NCBI GenBank assembly: GCA_964474045.1
Contig: CAYYRC010000008.1
Span: forward strand, 42,775 to 106,774
Source: JACJWR01 sp964474045
GTDB taxonomy: Bacteria; Actinomycetota; Actinomycetes; S36-B12; UBA10799
Length of the DNA: 64,000 bases
Reading direction: 5' to 3'
A program made the translations under genes and the position numbers. Shown in pieces: positions 1-8,737 of this stretch (its first letter is position 1; every line of letters starts with the position of its first letter). The notes beneath the pieces are model-generated. The model had not been told where the DNA came from. It made no database searches and was given only the letters and a program-made list of their open reading frames with translations.

Positions 1-1451
1 GGGGTGATCGGCACGAACAGCGACCCAGCTGGCGCGCTCGGCGTCACGGTGAGGCTGCCCGACGCCGCCGAGGGTCCGCGCGCGTTCACCGCACGGAGCC
101 TGACCGCGAACGGCACGCCGTTGTCGAGATTCGCGATCGTCGCCGGAGATTGCGTCACGCCTGGGCTGAAGGCCTGCCAGGCACCGCCGTCAAGGGAGTA
201 CTCGTAGCCGGTCAGCGGCAGGCCGCCGGTGTGAGCCTGGGTGAAGGCGACCCTCGCTACGCCGTCTCCCGGTCCGATCCCCGAGAGCACCGGGGCCGCC
301 GGGAGCGACAGCACGGTCATAGCGACCACGTTCGAAGCCGCTCCCGCGCCCTTCGCGTTGACCGCGCGCAGAACCACCTGGTAGGTCGTGCCGTTGGCAA
401 GCCCCGTGAGCTTCAGCGGCGAGGAGGCGGCCTCCGGGGCCCGCGCCGTCCACGAGGAGCCGCCGTCCAGCGAGTACTCGTAGGTTCGGATGGGCAGCCC
501 ACCGTCGGAGCCCGCGCGGAAGTCGATCGTCCCCGAACCGTCGGCCGCGCTGGCCGACGTGATGGTGGGCGCGCCCGGCACTCCCTGCGGCGTCACGCTG
601 ACGGCATTCGACGCCAGGCTCGGGCCGGACTGGAACAGCAGGCTGTTGTAGGCCTTCAGGCGCACGGTGTAGGTCTGCCCGTTGGCCAAACCCGTCAGCA
701 CGAGCGGGGACGCGAGGGACTGCGGACTCCGAACGGACCAGGTCTTCCCGTCATCGAGCGAGTACAGGTAGCCCAGGAGCGCCGAACCCCCGTCCCAGCC
801 GGGCGCGGCGAAGGCGACGGTGGCGGTCCCGTTCCCGGCGCTGCTGCCGACGATGCTCGGAGCATCCGGCGAGAACTGCATCGGGATCCAGTAGGCGGGT
901 CGTGCGAAGTCCTGGGTGAAGTACCGCTTGTACGTCGAAGTCGGGGCCTCTGCATAACCAGCCCCCATGAAGGTGACCTGTGCATCCATGAGGTCCTCGC
1001 AGTGCACGGGGCTTGCGATCCAAGCGTTGACCGAGGCCGTCGCATCGGCGTACCCGGCGTTGATGTTCTCGCTGGCGCGCATCCAGCTGAAACCCTGGGC
1101 GGTGATGCGGTCGCCATACGACTGACCCGCCAGGTTGGTGTGCGCGAAGTAGTTCTGGGCACCCATGTCCTGGCTGTGCAGCCGGGCCGCCCGTGCGATG
1201 CGTCCGTCCCACCGCACCGGAGGCGCGGCGGGATACCAGGTGCTCCCGCAATAGCGGCCGGTCTGCCGGGCGATATTCGTCAGGCGGAAGATCTCCAGCT
1301 CGACGTCGTCCGGATTCGCCTGCGGCGTCACCGCGCCCTGCTGGGCCACGGGCGCGACCGGCCCGTCGGCCGCGTAGGCGGACACGCCGAATCCCAGCAC
1401 GGCGCCGCACCCGGCTATCGCCATGAGGAGCACGAGCAACAACCGGCGCAT
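1..1451 (-). CDS. Secreted CAP-domain protein with fibronectin type III repeats (3' end outside window)
   Basis: An open minus-strand frame of 483 codons runs off the left edge. It starts at ATG 1451 behind a GGGAGAG ribosome site. Residues 1-28 form an export signal ending in AYA before ADG; IAGC at 12-15 could instead be read as a short lipobox, but the hydrophobic stretch after it argues against that. Residues 50-183 match the bacterial CAP/SCP (YkwD-like) fold, with HSQDM, YFAHTN, ASENI and WIASPVHC. Three fibronectin type III-like repeats follow (about 196-287, 293-379, 385-471), each with a YxYSLDxG strand and an NGxxYxVxLxAxN-like strand. The role is probably extracellular or wall-associated. 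The substrate is unknown. Confidence 0.85.
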   Translation of the reverse strand, partial: MRRLLLVLLMAIAGCGAVLGFGVSAYAADGPVAPVAQQGAVTPQANPDDVELEIFRLTNIARQTGRYCGSTWYPAAPPVRWDGRIARAARLHSQDMGAQNYFAHTNLAGQSYGDRITAQGFSWMRASENINAGYADATASVNAWIASPVHCEDLMDAQVTFMGAGYAEAPTSTYKRYFTQDFARPAYWIPMQFSPDAPSIVGSSAGNGTATVAFAAPGWDGGSALLGYLYSLDDGKTWSVRSPQSLASPLVLTGLANGQTYTVRLKAYNSLLFQSGPSLASNAVSVTPQGVPGAPTITSASAADGSGTIDFRAGSDGGLPIRTYEYSLDGGSSWTARAPEAASSPLKLTGLANGTTYQVVLRAVNAKGAGAASNVVAMTVLSLPAAPVLSGIGPGDGVARVAFTQAHTGGLPLTGYEYSLDGGAWQAFSPGVTQSPATIANLDNGVPFAVRLRAVNARGPSAASGSLTVTPSAPAGSLFVPIT

Positions 1452-1555
1452 TCCAGCTCTCCCGATCCCGGATCATCGGGCGCACCACCCGACTCTTGCT
1501 CTTGGTATCGGCATCCGGGTGAACGTACTTGACGTAGGCGACGCCAGACAGTTCC

Positions 1556-1697
1556 CAGGAGAGGGTCAGACGACGGNNNNNNNNNNNNNNNNNNNNNNNN
1601 NNNNNNNNNNNNNNNNNNNNNNNNNNNNNNNNNNNNNNNNNNNNNNNNNNNNNNNNNNNNNNNNNNNNNNNNNNNNCAGGAGAGGGTCAGACGACGG
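1556..1697. repeat. Identical 21-base sequence on both sides of the assembly gap
   Basis: Bases 1556-1576 and 1677-1697 are identical and abut the N run on either side. The shared sequence contains the last codons and stop of rlmN, so that gene end is present twice. This looks like two contigs with an unmerged 21-base overlap, not a biological repeat. Confidence 0.9.
1577..1676. other. Assembly gap (100 N)
   Basis: Exactly 100 N residues, the usual placeholder for a gap of unknown size. It lies between the rlmN stop and the start of the CAP/Fn3 gene. No coding sequence needs to be missing, because both neighbours are complete at the ends facing the gap. Confidence 0.98.
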
Positions 1698-2823
1698 CCG
1701 CGGCCAGCTGCCCGCAGGCGCCGTCGATCTCTCGTCCGCGGGTGTCGCGGACGGTGACGGCAACGCCGCCGTTGCGCAGGCGCCGCTCGAACTCCGCCGC
1801 CACTCTGGGGTCGCTCGCCGTCCACTTGGAGCCGGGCGTGGGGTTGAGCGGGATGAGGTTGACGTGCACCAGGTGCCCCCGCAGCAGCGATGCCAGCAGG
1901 TCCGCCCGGTGCGGCTGGTCGTTGATGTCGCGGACGAGCGCGTACTCGATGGACACCCGCCGCCGCGTGCGGTCGGCGTACTCCCACGCCGCATCCAGCA
2001 CCTCTGCGACGGGCCAGCGGTTGTTCACCGGGACGAGGGTGTCGCGCAGCTCGTCGTCGGGCGCGTGCAGCGACAGCGCGAGCGTGATGGGCAGGCCCTC
2101 GCCTGCCAGCTCCCGCATCCGCGGCGCCAGCCCCACCGTGGACACGGTGATGCCGCGGGCCGAGATGCCCAGCCCCTCTGGCACCGGGCCGGTCAGCTGG
2201 CGCACGGCGCGCATCGTGGCGCGGTAGTTGGCCAGCGGCTCGCCCATTCCCATGAAGACGACGTTGCCCACGCGGCCGGGGCCACCGGGAATCTGGTCGC
2301 GGGCCAGCGCGCGGGCACCCACCATCACCTGCTCGACGATCTCGGCGGCGCTGAGATTTCGGGTCAGGCCACCCTGTCCCGTGGCGCAGAAAGGGCAGTT
2401 CATGCCGCAGCCGGCCTGGCTGGAAATGCACATCGTGACGCGCTTCGGGTATCGCATCAGGACGCTCTCGACCACCGCGCCGTCAAACAGCCGCCACACG
2501 TACTTGACGGTCGTGCCGGCGTCGCACGACACCTGCGTTACCGGCTCGAGCAGGTTCGGCGCCAGCGCCTGGGCCAGCTGGCCGCGCGCCGCCGCCGGGA
2601 TGTCGGTCCAGGAGTCGGGATCGTCGCTGAGACGGCCGAACCACTGCCGCGAGACCTGATCGGCGCGATACCCCGGCAGCCCGAGCTCGACGACGCGCTC
2701 GCGTCGCTCGGCACCGGTCAGGTCGGCGAGGTGCACCGGCGGCTTTCCTCGCCGCCGCGGCTCGAACGTGATGTCGCCGGGGGCAGGCGCACCCGCGCCG
2801 CCGTCGGCGGACTGTTCCCCCAC
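1687..2823 (-). CDS. rlmN: 23S rRNA (A2503-C2)/tRNA (A37-C2) methyltransferase RlmN
   Basis: This radical-SAM enzyme methylates C2 of A2503 in 23S rRNA and A37 in some tRNAs. The 378-residue product has the cluster motif CGMNCPFC (CxxxCxxC), the GMGEPL SAM-binding segment and the C-terminal cysteine in DGACGQL that forms the methyl-carrying intermediate. Length is normal for the family. The GTG start at 2823 lies one base after the cdsA stop, so the two are probably cotranslated. The stop codon falls within the 21 bases repeated at the assembly gap. Confidence 0.95.
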   Translation of the reverse strand: MGEQSADGGAGAPAPGDITFEPRRRGKPPVHLADLTGAERRERVVELGLPGYRADQVSRQWFGRLSDDPDSWTDIPAAARGQLAQALAPNLLEPVTQVSCDAGTTVKYVWRLFDGAVVESVLMRYPKRVTMCISSQAGCGMNCPFCATGQGGLTRNLSAAEIVEQVMVGARALARDQIPGGPGRVGNVVFMGMGEPLANYRATMRAVRQLTGPVPEGLGISARGITVSTVGLAPRMRELAGEGLPITLALSLHAPDDELRDTLVPVNNRWPVAEVLDAAWEYADRTRRRVSIEYALVRDINDQPHRADLLASLLRGHLVHVNLIPLNPTPGSKWTASDPRVAAEFERRLRNGGVAVTVRDTRGREIDGACGQLAAAVV

Positions 2824-2824
2824 G

Positions 2825-3733
2825 TCAGGTCACCATCGGGACGAGGCCGAAGATGCTGAACAGCAGCCAGGCGACGAAGGCGTTGGGGACCAGCGAGTCC
2901 AGGCGGTCCATCACCCCGCCGTGACCGGGCAGGATTGTGCCCATGTCCTTCACCCCGAGGTCGCGCTTGATGGCCGACTCGGCGAAATCCCCCGCCGTCG
3001 CCGTGACGGTCATCACCAGCCCCGCGACCACTCCCTGCCACCAATGCGCATCCAGCAGCCACACGAACAGCCAGGCGCCGATCGCCGACTGCAGGATCGC
3101 CGAGCCGGCCAGGCCCTCCCAGGACTTCTTCGGACTGACCTGCGGGGCGATGGGGTGCTTCCCGAACAGCACGCCCGCTGCGTAGCCGCCGATGTCGTTG
3201 GAGATCGTGAGGCAGACGAAGACGATGATCAGCTGCGGCCCCAGCGGCGCCGCCAGCATCAGCATGGTGAAACCCATCATGAACGGCAGGTAGGCCGCGG
3301 CGAAGACGGTCGCCGTCACGTCCTTCACGTAGCCGTCGGTGCCGCGGCGGATGCGCCAGATCAGGGCGCTGATCACCATCAGGCCGAACACCATGGTCTG
3401 ACCGATGAGGCCGTAGAGGTAGGCCATCGGTGCCATCGCGACCAGGCCCACGTACAGCGGGGTGCGCGCAATACGGATGCCCGCCTCGCGGAAGGCGCCG
3501 ATCAGCTCGCTGAGACCGATCCCGACGCCGATGACGGCGATGACCGCGAACAGCCACTTGTAGGTCACCAGCGATGCCAGCACGACGAGGCCGAGCGCCA
3601 CGCCGACGCCGATCGCGACGGGGAGGTTGCGTCCGGCCTTGCCCTTTGCCGGCTCGGCAGCCGCCGCCTGTCCTTCCGGGGGATCCGCCACGGCGTCGGA
3701 GTCCGGCGCGGGCGGGGTGGAGTTGTCGCTCAC
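2825..3733 (-). CDS. cdsA: Phosphatidate cytidylyltransferase CdsA
   Basis: This integral membrane enzyme makes CDP-diacylglycerol from CTP and phosphatidate, the branch point for phospholipids. The 302-residue product is mostly hydrophobic helices after a roughly 40-residue Pro/Ala-rich N-terminus. The family signature is near the C-terminus: SAIKRDLGVKD, then PGHGGVMDRLDS. I chose GTG 3733, one base after the frr stop; the frame is open further upstream, but only inside frr. The order frr-cdsA-rlmN is conserved in actinobacteria. Confidence 0.95.
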   Translation of the reverse strand: MSDNSTPPAPDSDAVADPPEGQAAAAEPAKGKAGRNLPVAIGVGVALGLVVLASLVTYKWLFAVIAVIGVGIGLSELIGAFREAGIRIARTPLYVGLVAMAPMAYLYGLIGQTMVFGLMVISALIWRIRRGTDGYVKDVTATVFAAAYLPFMMGFTMLMLAAPLGPQLIIVFVCLTISNDIGGYAAGVLFGKHPIAPQVSPKKSWEGLAGSAILQSAIGAWLFVWLLDAHWWQGVVAGLVMTVTATAGDFAESAIKRDLGVKDMGTILPGHGGVMDRLDSLVPNAFVAWLLFSIFGLVPMVT

Positions 3734-3734
3734 A

Positions 3735-4310
3735 CTAGACCTCGAGGAGCTCGGCTTCCTTGGACCGCAGCACGTCGTCGACGGTGCCCACGTGGGTGTT
3801 CGTGGCCTCGTCCAGGTGCTTCTCGGCCGCGCGGACCGCATCCTCGCCGGCGTCGCCGTCCTTCTTCAGCGCCTCCAGCTGGTCCTTTGCACCGCGGCGG
3901 ATGTTGCGGATCGACACCCGGGCCTGCTCGGCCTTGGTGCGGGCCATCTTGATGTACTCCTTGCGCCGCTCCTCGGTCAGCGCCGGCAGCACCACCCGGA
4001 TGATGATCCCGTCGTCGGCCGGGTTGACGCCCAGGTCCGAGTCGCGGATGGCCTTCTGGATCGCAGCCATCGAGGACTTGTCGTACGGCGAGATGATGAT
4101 CATCCGGGCCTCGGGCACCTGGAACGACGCCAGTTGGTTCAGCGGCGTGGCCGTGCCGTAGTAGTCCACGGTGATCTTGTTGAACATCGCCGGCGTCGCC
4201 CGTCCGGTCCGGATGCTGGCGAAGTCCTCGCGCGCCACGGCGATGGCCTTGTCCATCTTCTCCTCGGCCTCGAGCAGAATCTCGTCGATCAGGTCGTCGC
4301 CGTCGCTCAC
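3735..4310 (-). CDS. frr: Ribosome recycling factor
   Basis: This factor splits post-termination ribosomes together with EF-G. The product has 191 residues, close to the usual 185, with the typical start (ILLEAEEKMDKAI), the RTGRATPAMF segment, and NPADDGIIIRVVLPALTEERR. The start is GTG 4310 behind a full AGGAGG site. It is downstream of pyrH by 62 bases and directly abuts cdsA. Confidence 0.97.
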   Translation of the reverse strand: MSDGDDLIDEILLEAEEKMDKAIAVAREDFASIRTGRATPAMFNKITVDYYGTATPLNQLASFQVPEARMIIISPYDKSSMAAIQKAIRDSDLGVNPADDGIIIRVVLPALTEERRKEYIKMARTKAEQARVSIRNIRRGAKDQLEALKKDGDAGEDAVRAAEKHLDEATNTHVGTVDDVLRSKEAELLEV

Positions 4311-4372
4311 GGTCCCTCCTTCTGCCGGTCGCAGCGCCGGCGCGCATCAGTGATGGGGCTTCGCCCCCGAAT

Positions 4373-5206
4373 CTAGGGGGTCGCGGGCGCCGGTGAGCCC
4401 ACGGCCACGACCTCGGGCACGGACGTGCTGACCAGGGTCCCGATCCGCTCCCCCGCCGCTGCGCGCGCGATGTTGCCGTCGACCAGCAGGTTGAACACCA
4501 CCAGCGGAAGATCGTTGTCCTGGCACAGGCTGATGGCGGTGGCGTCGGCGACCTTGAGGCCGCGGGCCAGGACCTCGGCCGGGGTGAGCTCGACGAACCG
4601 CACCGCATCGGGGACCAGTCGCGGGTCGGCGTCGTACACGCCGTCCACGCCCTTGGCCATGAGGACGACCTCGGCGCCGATCTCGAGCGCCCGCTGCGCC
4701 GCGCAGGTGTCAGTGGAGAAGTAGGGCGCGCCCAGACCGCCGCCGAAGATCACCACCCGGCCCTTCTCCAGGTGGCGGCTGGCCCGGCGCGGGATGTACG
4801 GCTCGGCGACCTGGCCCATGGTGATAGCCGTCTGGACCCGGGTGTCGATGCCGGCCTTGCCCAGGAAGTCCTGCAGCGCCAAGCAGTTCATGACCGTGCC
4901 AAGCATGCCCATGTAGTCCGCGCGGGCCCGGTCCATGCCCCGCTGGTGCAGCTCGGCGCCACGGAAGTAGTTTCCGCCGCCGATCACCACGGCGACCTGG
5001 ACGCCGGAGTTGACCACTCCGGCGATCTGCTCGGCGATGGACGACACGACGTCGGGGTCCACCCCGAGGGCGCCGGACGAGCCGGCGAAGGCCTCGCCGG
5101 ACAGTTTCAGCAGCACGCGGCGCCACCCGCCTTCGGGGACGCCGGGCCACTCGGCCAGGAAACCGTCGAGCGCTGCCTGTCCGGGGCTCTGGAGGTCGTC
5201 GTGCAC
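4373..5206 (-). CDS. pyrH: Uridylate kinase (UMP kinase)
   Basis: This cytosolic amino-acid-kinase-fold enzyme phosphorylates UMP to UDP. Motifs include VLLKLSGEAF, GGGNYFRG, KGVDGVYDADPR and DATAISLCQDN. I prefer the GTG start at 5206 (277 residues) because AGGAGAGG lies 6 bases upstream. An in-frame GTG at 5236 has no ribosome site. The N-terminus is about 25-30 residues longer than in E. coli PyrH, as in other actinobacteria. It sits between tsf and frr in the standard order. Confidence 0.95.
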   Translation of the reverse strand: MHDDLQSPGQAALDGFLAEWPGVPEGGWRRVLLKLSGEAFAGSSGALGVDPDVVSSIAEQIAGVVNSGVQVAVVIGGGNYFRGAELHQRGMDRARADYMGMLGTVMNCLALQDFLGKAGIDTRVQTAITMGQVAEPYIPRRASRHLEKGRVVIFGGGLGAPYFSTDTCAAQRALEIGAEVVLMAKGVDGVYDADPRLVPDAVRFVELTPAEVLARGLKVADATAISLCQDNDLPLVVFNLLVDGNIARAAAGERIGTLVSTSVPEVVAVGSPAPATP

Positions 5207-5348
5207 AGTGGTCCTCTCCTCTGACGGCGCCGTCACCGGCCGGGCACGCGCACGGGGCGCTCGGTGGAGAGTCTGCCCTACCGGGCTCGCAGATGGTGCA
5301 CCGGCGGCTGCCCCGTCCGGAAACTGGGCAACCGCCGGCGACGTGCCC

Positions 5349-6182
5349 TCAGGCCTGTCCCACCTTGAACCGGGCGAACCGCGTGATGGTCAGCCCGTTG
5401 TCGGCCAGGTAGGCCCCGATGGTGACCTTGTTGTCGCGCACCCAGGGCTGCTCGACCAGGCAGGCGTCCTTGTAGAAGGCCTTCACCCGACCCGCGACGA
5501 TCTTGTCCAGGGCCGCCTCCGGCTTGCCCTCCTCGACGGCCTTCTCCCGGGCGATGCGCTCCTCGGAGGCCACCACGTCGGCAGGCACGTCGTCGGCGGT
5601 CAGGTAGGTCGGGGCCATCGCCGCGATGTGCTGGGCGACGTTCTTGGCGACCTCCTCGTCCTCCTTGTCGAGCTGCACCAGCGCACCCACACTGGGCGGG
5701 AGGGCCGGGTCGTGCTTGTGCAGGTAGACGTAGACGTAGCCGTCCTCGACCCGCTCGAAGCGCCGGATCTCGATCTTCTCGCCCATCGAGGCGTTGGCCT
5801 CGTCCAGCAGCTCCCGCACCGTCCTGCCGGCCTCGTACTCGGCCGCCAGCAGCTCGTCGAGGTCGCCGGGGTGCTGGGTGGCGACGAAGGCGGCGACGTC
5901 GGCTGCCAGCGACTGGAAGCCCTCGGTCTTGGCCACGAAGTCGGTCTCGCACGCCAGCTCGAGCATCACGCCGTGGTCGCTCGCGCCCAGATGGGCGGCG
6001 ATCAGACCGTTGGCGGCGGTGCGGGCGGCGCGCTTGCCCACGTCCTTGGCACCCTTGATGCGCAGGAGCTCCACCGCCTTGTCGAAGTCGCCGTCGGACT
6101 CCTCCAGGGCCTTCTTGCAGTCGAGCATCCCGGCCCCGGTGAGTTCCCGAAGGCGTTTGACATCTGCGGCTGAAACAGCCAT
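5349..6182 (-). CDS. tsf: Elongation factor Ts
   Basis: This is the guanine-nucleotide exchange factor for EF-Tu. The 277-residue protein has both family signatures: LRELTGAGMLDCKKAL near the N-terminus and ELACETDFVAKTEGF at about 75-90. The ATG start at 6182 has AAGGAG upstream. It lies 36 bases downstream of rpsB and is likely cotranscribed. Confidence 0.97.
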   Translation of the reverse strand: MAVSAADVKRLRELTGAGMLDCKKALEESDGDFDKAVELLRIKGAKDVGKRAARTAANGLIAAHLGASDHGVMLELACETDFVAKTEGFQSLAADVAAFVATQHPGDLDELLAAEYEAGRTVRELLDEANASMGEKIEIRRFERVEDGYVYVYLHKHDPALPPSVGALVQLDKEDEEVAKNVAQHIAAMAPTYLTADDVPADVVASEERIAREKAVEEGKPEAALDKIVAGRVKAFYKDACLVEQPWVRDNKVTIGAYLADNGLTITRFARFKVGQA

Positions 6183-6218
6183 GTGTGTGTCTCCTTGTCT
6201 CGTGTGCTGGGCCGAGTG

Positions 6219-7175
6219 CTACTCGGGTTGCGCCGACTCTTGGCCGTCGGCGTCGGCGGGCACAGCTGCCTCCGGCACCTCGGCCTGAACCGCTGCTACG
6301 ACGATGTCGGCATCGGCTAGCTCCTCGCCGGCCTCGATCGCGGGCTCCTCGCTGACGATCGCCTCGGCCTCGGCTGCGGCGGGCTCAGCGGTCGCGACAG
6401 CCGCGCCCTCGGTCGCCGCCGCGTCGTCGGTGGCCAGGAAGGCCTCCTCCCACTCCGGTGCCGGCTCCGCGTCCGGGTCCCCGGCGGAGCGGGTCTTCAG
6501 GCCATCCGCGACAGCATCGGCCACGACGCGCGTCAACAGCTCCACCGAGCGGATGGCGTCGTCGTTGCCGGGCACCGGGTAGTCCACGACGTCGGGATCG
6601 CAGTTGGTGTCGAGCACGGCGACGACCGGAATCCCCAGCTTGCGCGCCTCGTCGACGGCGATGTGCTCCTTGTTGGTGTCGACGATCCACACCGCGCTGG
6701 GCACCTTGCTCATGTTGCGGATACCGCCGAGGGCGCGCTCCAGCTTGTCCTTCTCGCGCCGCAACGACAGCAGCTCGCGCTTGGTCAGGCCGCCGGTCGC
6801 CGGGTTGTCGAAGTCCATCTGCTCGAGCTCGCCCAGGCGCACGAGGCGCTTGTGGATCGTGGCGAAGTTGGTGAGCATCCCGCCCAGCCAGCGGTGGTTG
6901 ACATAGGGCATGCCCACCCGCGTGGCCTGGGTGGCGATGGCCTCCTGCGCCTGCTTCTTGGTGCCGACGAAGAGCACCGTGCCACCGTGCGCGACGGTGT
7001 CCCGCACGAACTCGTACGCCTTGTCGATGTAGCCCGTGGACTGGGCCAGGTCGATGATGTAGATGCCGTTGCGCTCGGTGAAGATGAAGCGCTTCATCTT
7101 CGGGTTCCAGCGCCGGGTCTGGTGTCCGAAGTGGACGCCGTTGTCCAGCATCTGACGCGTCGTGACGACGGCCAT
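6219..7175 (-). CDS. rpsB: 30S ribosomal protein S2
   Basis: A structural protein of the small ribosomal subunit. The 318-residue product begins MAVVTTRQMLDNGVHFGHQT, the S2 signature, and has PVVAVLDTNCDPD near residue 170. The C-terminal 75 or so residues are an acidic, Ala/Glu-rich tail beyond the E. coli length, which is common in actinobacteria. ATG 7175 has AGGAGG 6 bases upstream. The frame is open further upstream, but that part is not S2-like. Confidence 0.97.
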   Translation of the reverse strand: MAVVTTRQMLDNGVHFGHQTRRWNPKMKRFIFTERNGIYIIDLAQSTGYIDKAYEFVRDTVAHGGTVLFVGTKKQAQEAIATQATRVGMPYVNHRWLGGMLTNFATIHKRLVRLGELEQMDFDNPATGGLTKRELLSLRREKDKLERALGGIRNMSKVPSAVWIVDTNKEHIAVDEARKLGIPVVAVLDTNCDPDVVDYPVPGNDDAIRSVELLTRVVADAVADGLKTRSAGDPDAEPAPEWEEAFLATDDAAATEGAAVATAEPAAAEAEAIVSEEPAIEAGEELADADIVVAAVQAEVPEAAVPADADGQESAQPE

Positions 7176-7362
7176 GGCATGCCTCCTGCGCCCCGCGGCT
7201 GCCGCCGGGGGCCTCGTGGTTTCTCGCGCCGGACAGGGGTGTCGCGGCGCGCCTGACCCCCGCCGCGCCGTCCGCCCGAGGGACCGTGGGCGGCGCGCCG
7301 GCTGAACTCCGGTGCGCGGGGATGCGAAGTCACCGCGAGACAGAGCCCGCGGTGCAAGGGTC

Positions 7363-7368
7363 ATCCTA
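7363..7368 (-). promoter_or_regulatory. Candidate -10 element of the rpsB-tsf promoter
   Basis: On the minus strand TAGGAT fits the TAnnnT consensus and would give an rpsB leader of about 180 bases. No good -35 is visible at the right spacing, so this is tentative. The leader (7176-7362) has no recognisable gene. Confidence 0.3.
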
Positions 7369-7438
7369 GCGGCGCGGCTGTCCACAGATCGGCTGCGGGG
7401 TCTTTCCCCAGGGCGCGGCTGACCAGCAGGCTCGGGGC

Positions 7439-7927
7439 ATGTCGCGGCACCTGCTCACAACCCCGGCTGCGGCCGCGGCCGGGGTAGCCCTGATCGTCCT
7501 CGGCGCGCCCGGCATGCGTCCGCCGGGCGGGCCGTACCTGCCACCAGTGCTGCCGCTGCGGGTGGCGGCCGGCTACGACCCGCCCGAGCAGCCATGGCAG
7601 CCCGGGCACCGCGGCGTCGACCTCGCCGCAGCCGAGGGCGCCGCCGTGCGGGCGGCCGCCGCCGGCACCGTCTCTTTCGCGGGGGTCGTGGTGGACCGCG
7701 GGGTGGTCGCCATCGACCACGGCGGGGTCCGCACCACCTACGAGCCCGTGGCGCCGACAGTCGTCGCCGGCCAGGTCGTGGCGGTGGGCGACCCCATCGG
7801 CACGATCGCGGCCGGCGCCCACTGCTCGCAGCGGTGCCTGCACTGGGGCGCGCTGCTCGCGGGGCAGTACATCGACCCGATGGCGCTGCTCACGCCCTAC
7901 CGGCCCATCCTGAAGTCGCCTCGCTGA
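7439..7927 (+). CDS. M23-family metallopeptidase-like protein
   Basis: A 162-residue exported protein: hydrophobic N-terminus (about 1-25), then one LytM/M23 domain. The zinc-ligand motif is HRGVDLAA (HxxxD). The second motif reads CLHWG, so the first histidine of the usual HxH is Cys; as I recall, this variant is common in actinobacterial relatives. The family cleaves peptidoglycan cross-links, and some members act only as wall regulators. It lies divergent from rpsB and convergent with whiG, matching the place of an M23 gene next to rpsB in Streptomyces. Confidence 0.85.
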   Translation: MSRHLLTTPAAAAAGVALIVLGAPGMRPPGGPYLPPVLPLRVAAGYDPPEQPWQPGHRGVDLAAAEGAAVRAAAAGTVSFAGVVVDRGVVAIDHGGVRTTYEPVAPTVVAGQVVAVGDPIGTIAAGAHCSQRCLHWGALLAGQYIDPMALLTPYRPILKSPR

Positions 7928-7966
7928 GTCGCCACGGCGACGCGCCCAGGCTCACCCTGCGCCGGC

Positions 7967-8737
7967 TCAGGCGCGCGATACCTCGGCAAGCTTCGCGCGC
8001 AACTGCAGCATCGCCTTGCTGTGCAACTGGCTCACCCTGCTCTCGGTGACCCCGAGCACCTGCCCGATCTCGGCCAGGGTGAAGCCCTCGTAGTAGTACA
8101 GCGCGATGATGATCCGCTCGCGTTCGGGGATCAGGTGCAGCGCGCCGCCGATGACCTCCTTGAGCGACTCGCTCTCGAAAGCGTCCTCCGGCGCCGCGAG
8201 CCGGGGGTCCACCACCGTGTCGCCCAGGGTGACGCCGCTCTCGCCCGAGTGCATGAGCTCGTCGAGCGCGGCCAGGTTGGTGAACGAGACGGCGGCGAAC
8301 AGATCATGCAGCTCGCCGATGCCGATCCCCACCCGGTCGGCGACCTCCTCGTCGCTGGGGGCGCGGTGCAGCTCGTTCTCGAGCTCGATGTAGGCACGCT
8401 CCACCTCGCGGCTGCGCGAGCGAACCGAGCGCGGCACCCAGTCCAGGCCCCGCAGCTCGTCGATGATGCTGCCGCGAATCCGGCTCAGCGCGTAGGTCTC
8501 GAACTTCAGCCCACGCTCATGGTCGAACTTCTCGATGGCGTCGATCAGGCCGAACAGGCCATAGGACACCAGGTCGGCGTTCTCGACCGTGGACGGCAGA
8601 CCCGCCCCGACACGGCCGGCGACGAACTTGACCAGCGGCGAGTACTGCATGATCAATCGTTCCCGGGAGCTGGGATCGCCTGTTGTCTTGTAGGACTCCC
8701 AGAGGGCGGCCACGCTGTCAGGCTCGTGGGTGGGCAC
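7967..8737 (-). CDS. whiG: RNA polymerase sigma factor of the WhiG/FliA family
   Basis: A 256-residue alternative sigma-70 protein with regions 2, 3 and 4. Region 2 has NADLVSYGLFGLIDAIEKFD, followed by the RIRGSIIDELRGLDWVPRSVR segment typical of WhiG/FliA. Region 4 has YYYEGFTLAEIGQVLGVTESR. WhiG controls aerial hypha sporulation in Streptomyces, and FliA-like relatives control motility; which applies here cannot be read. The GTG start at 8737 overlaps the end of xerC by 20 bases. The place beside rpsB agrees with WhiG. Confidence 0.9.
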   Translation of the reverse strand: MPTHEPDSVAALWESYKTTGDPSSRERLIMQYSPLVKFVAGRVGAGLPSTVENADLVSYGLFGLIDAIEKFDHERGLKFETYALSRIRGSIIDELRGLDWVPRSVRSRSREVERAYIELENELHRAPSDEEVADRVGIGIGELHDLFAAVSFTNLAALDELMHSGESGVTLGDTVVDPRLAAPEDAFESESLKEVIGGALHLIPERERIIIALYYYEGFTLAEIGQVLGVTESRVSQLHSKAMLQLRAKLAEVSRA

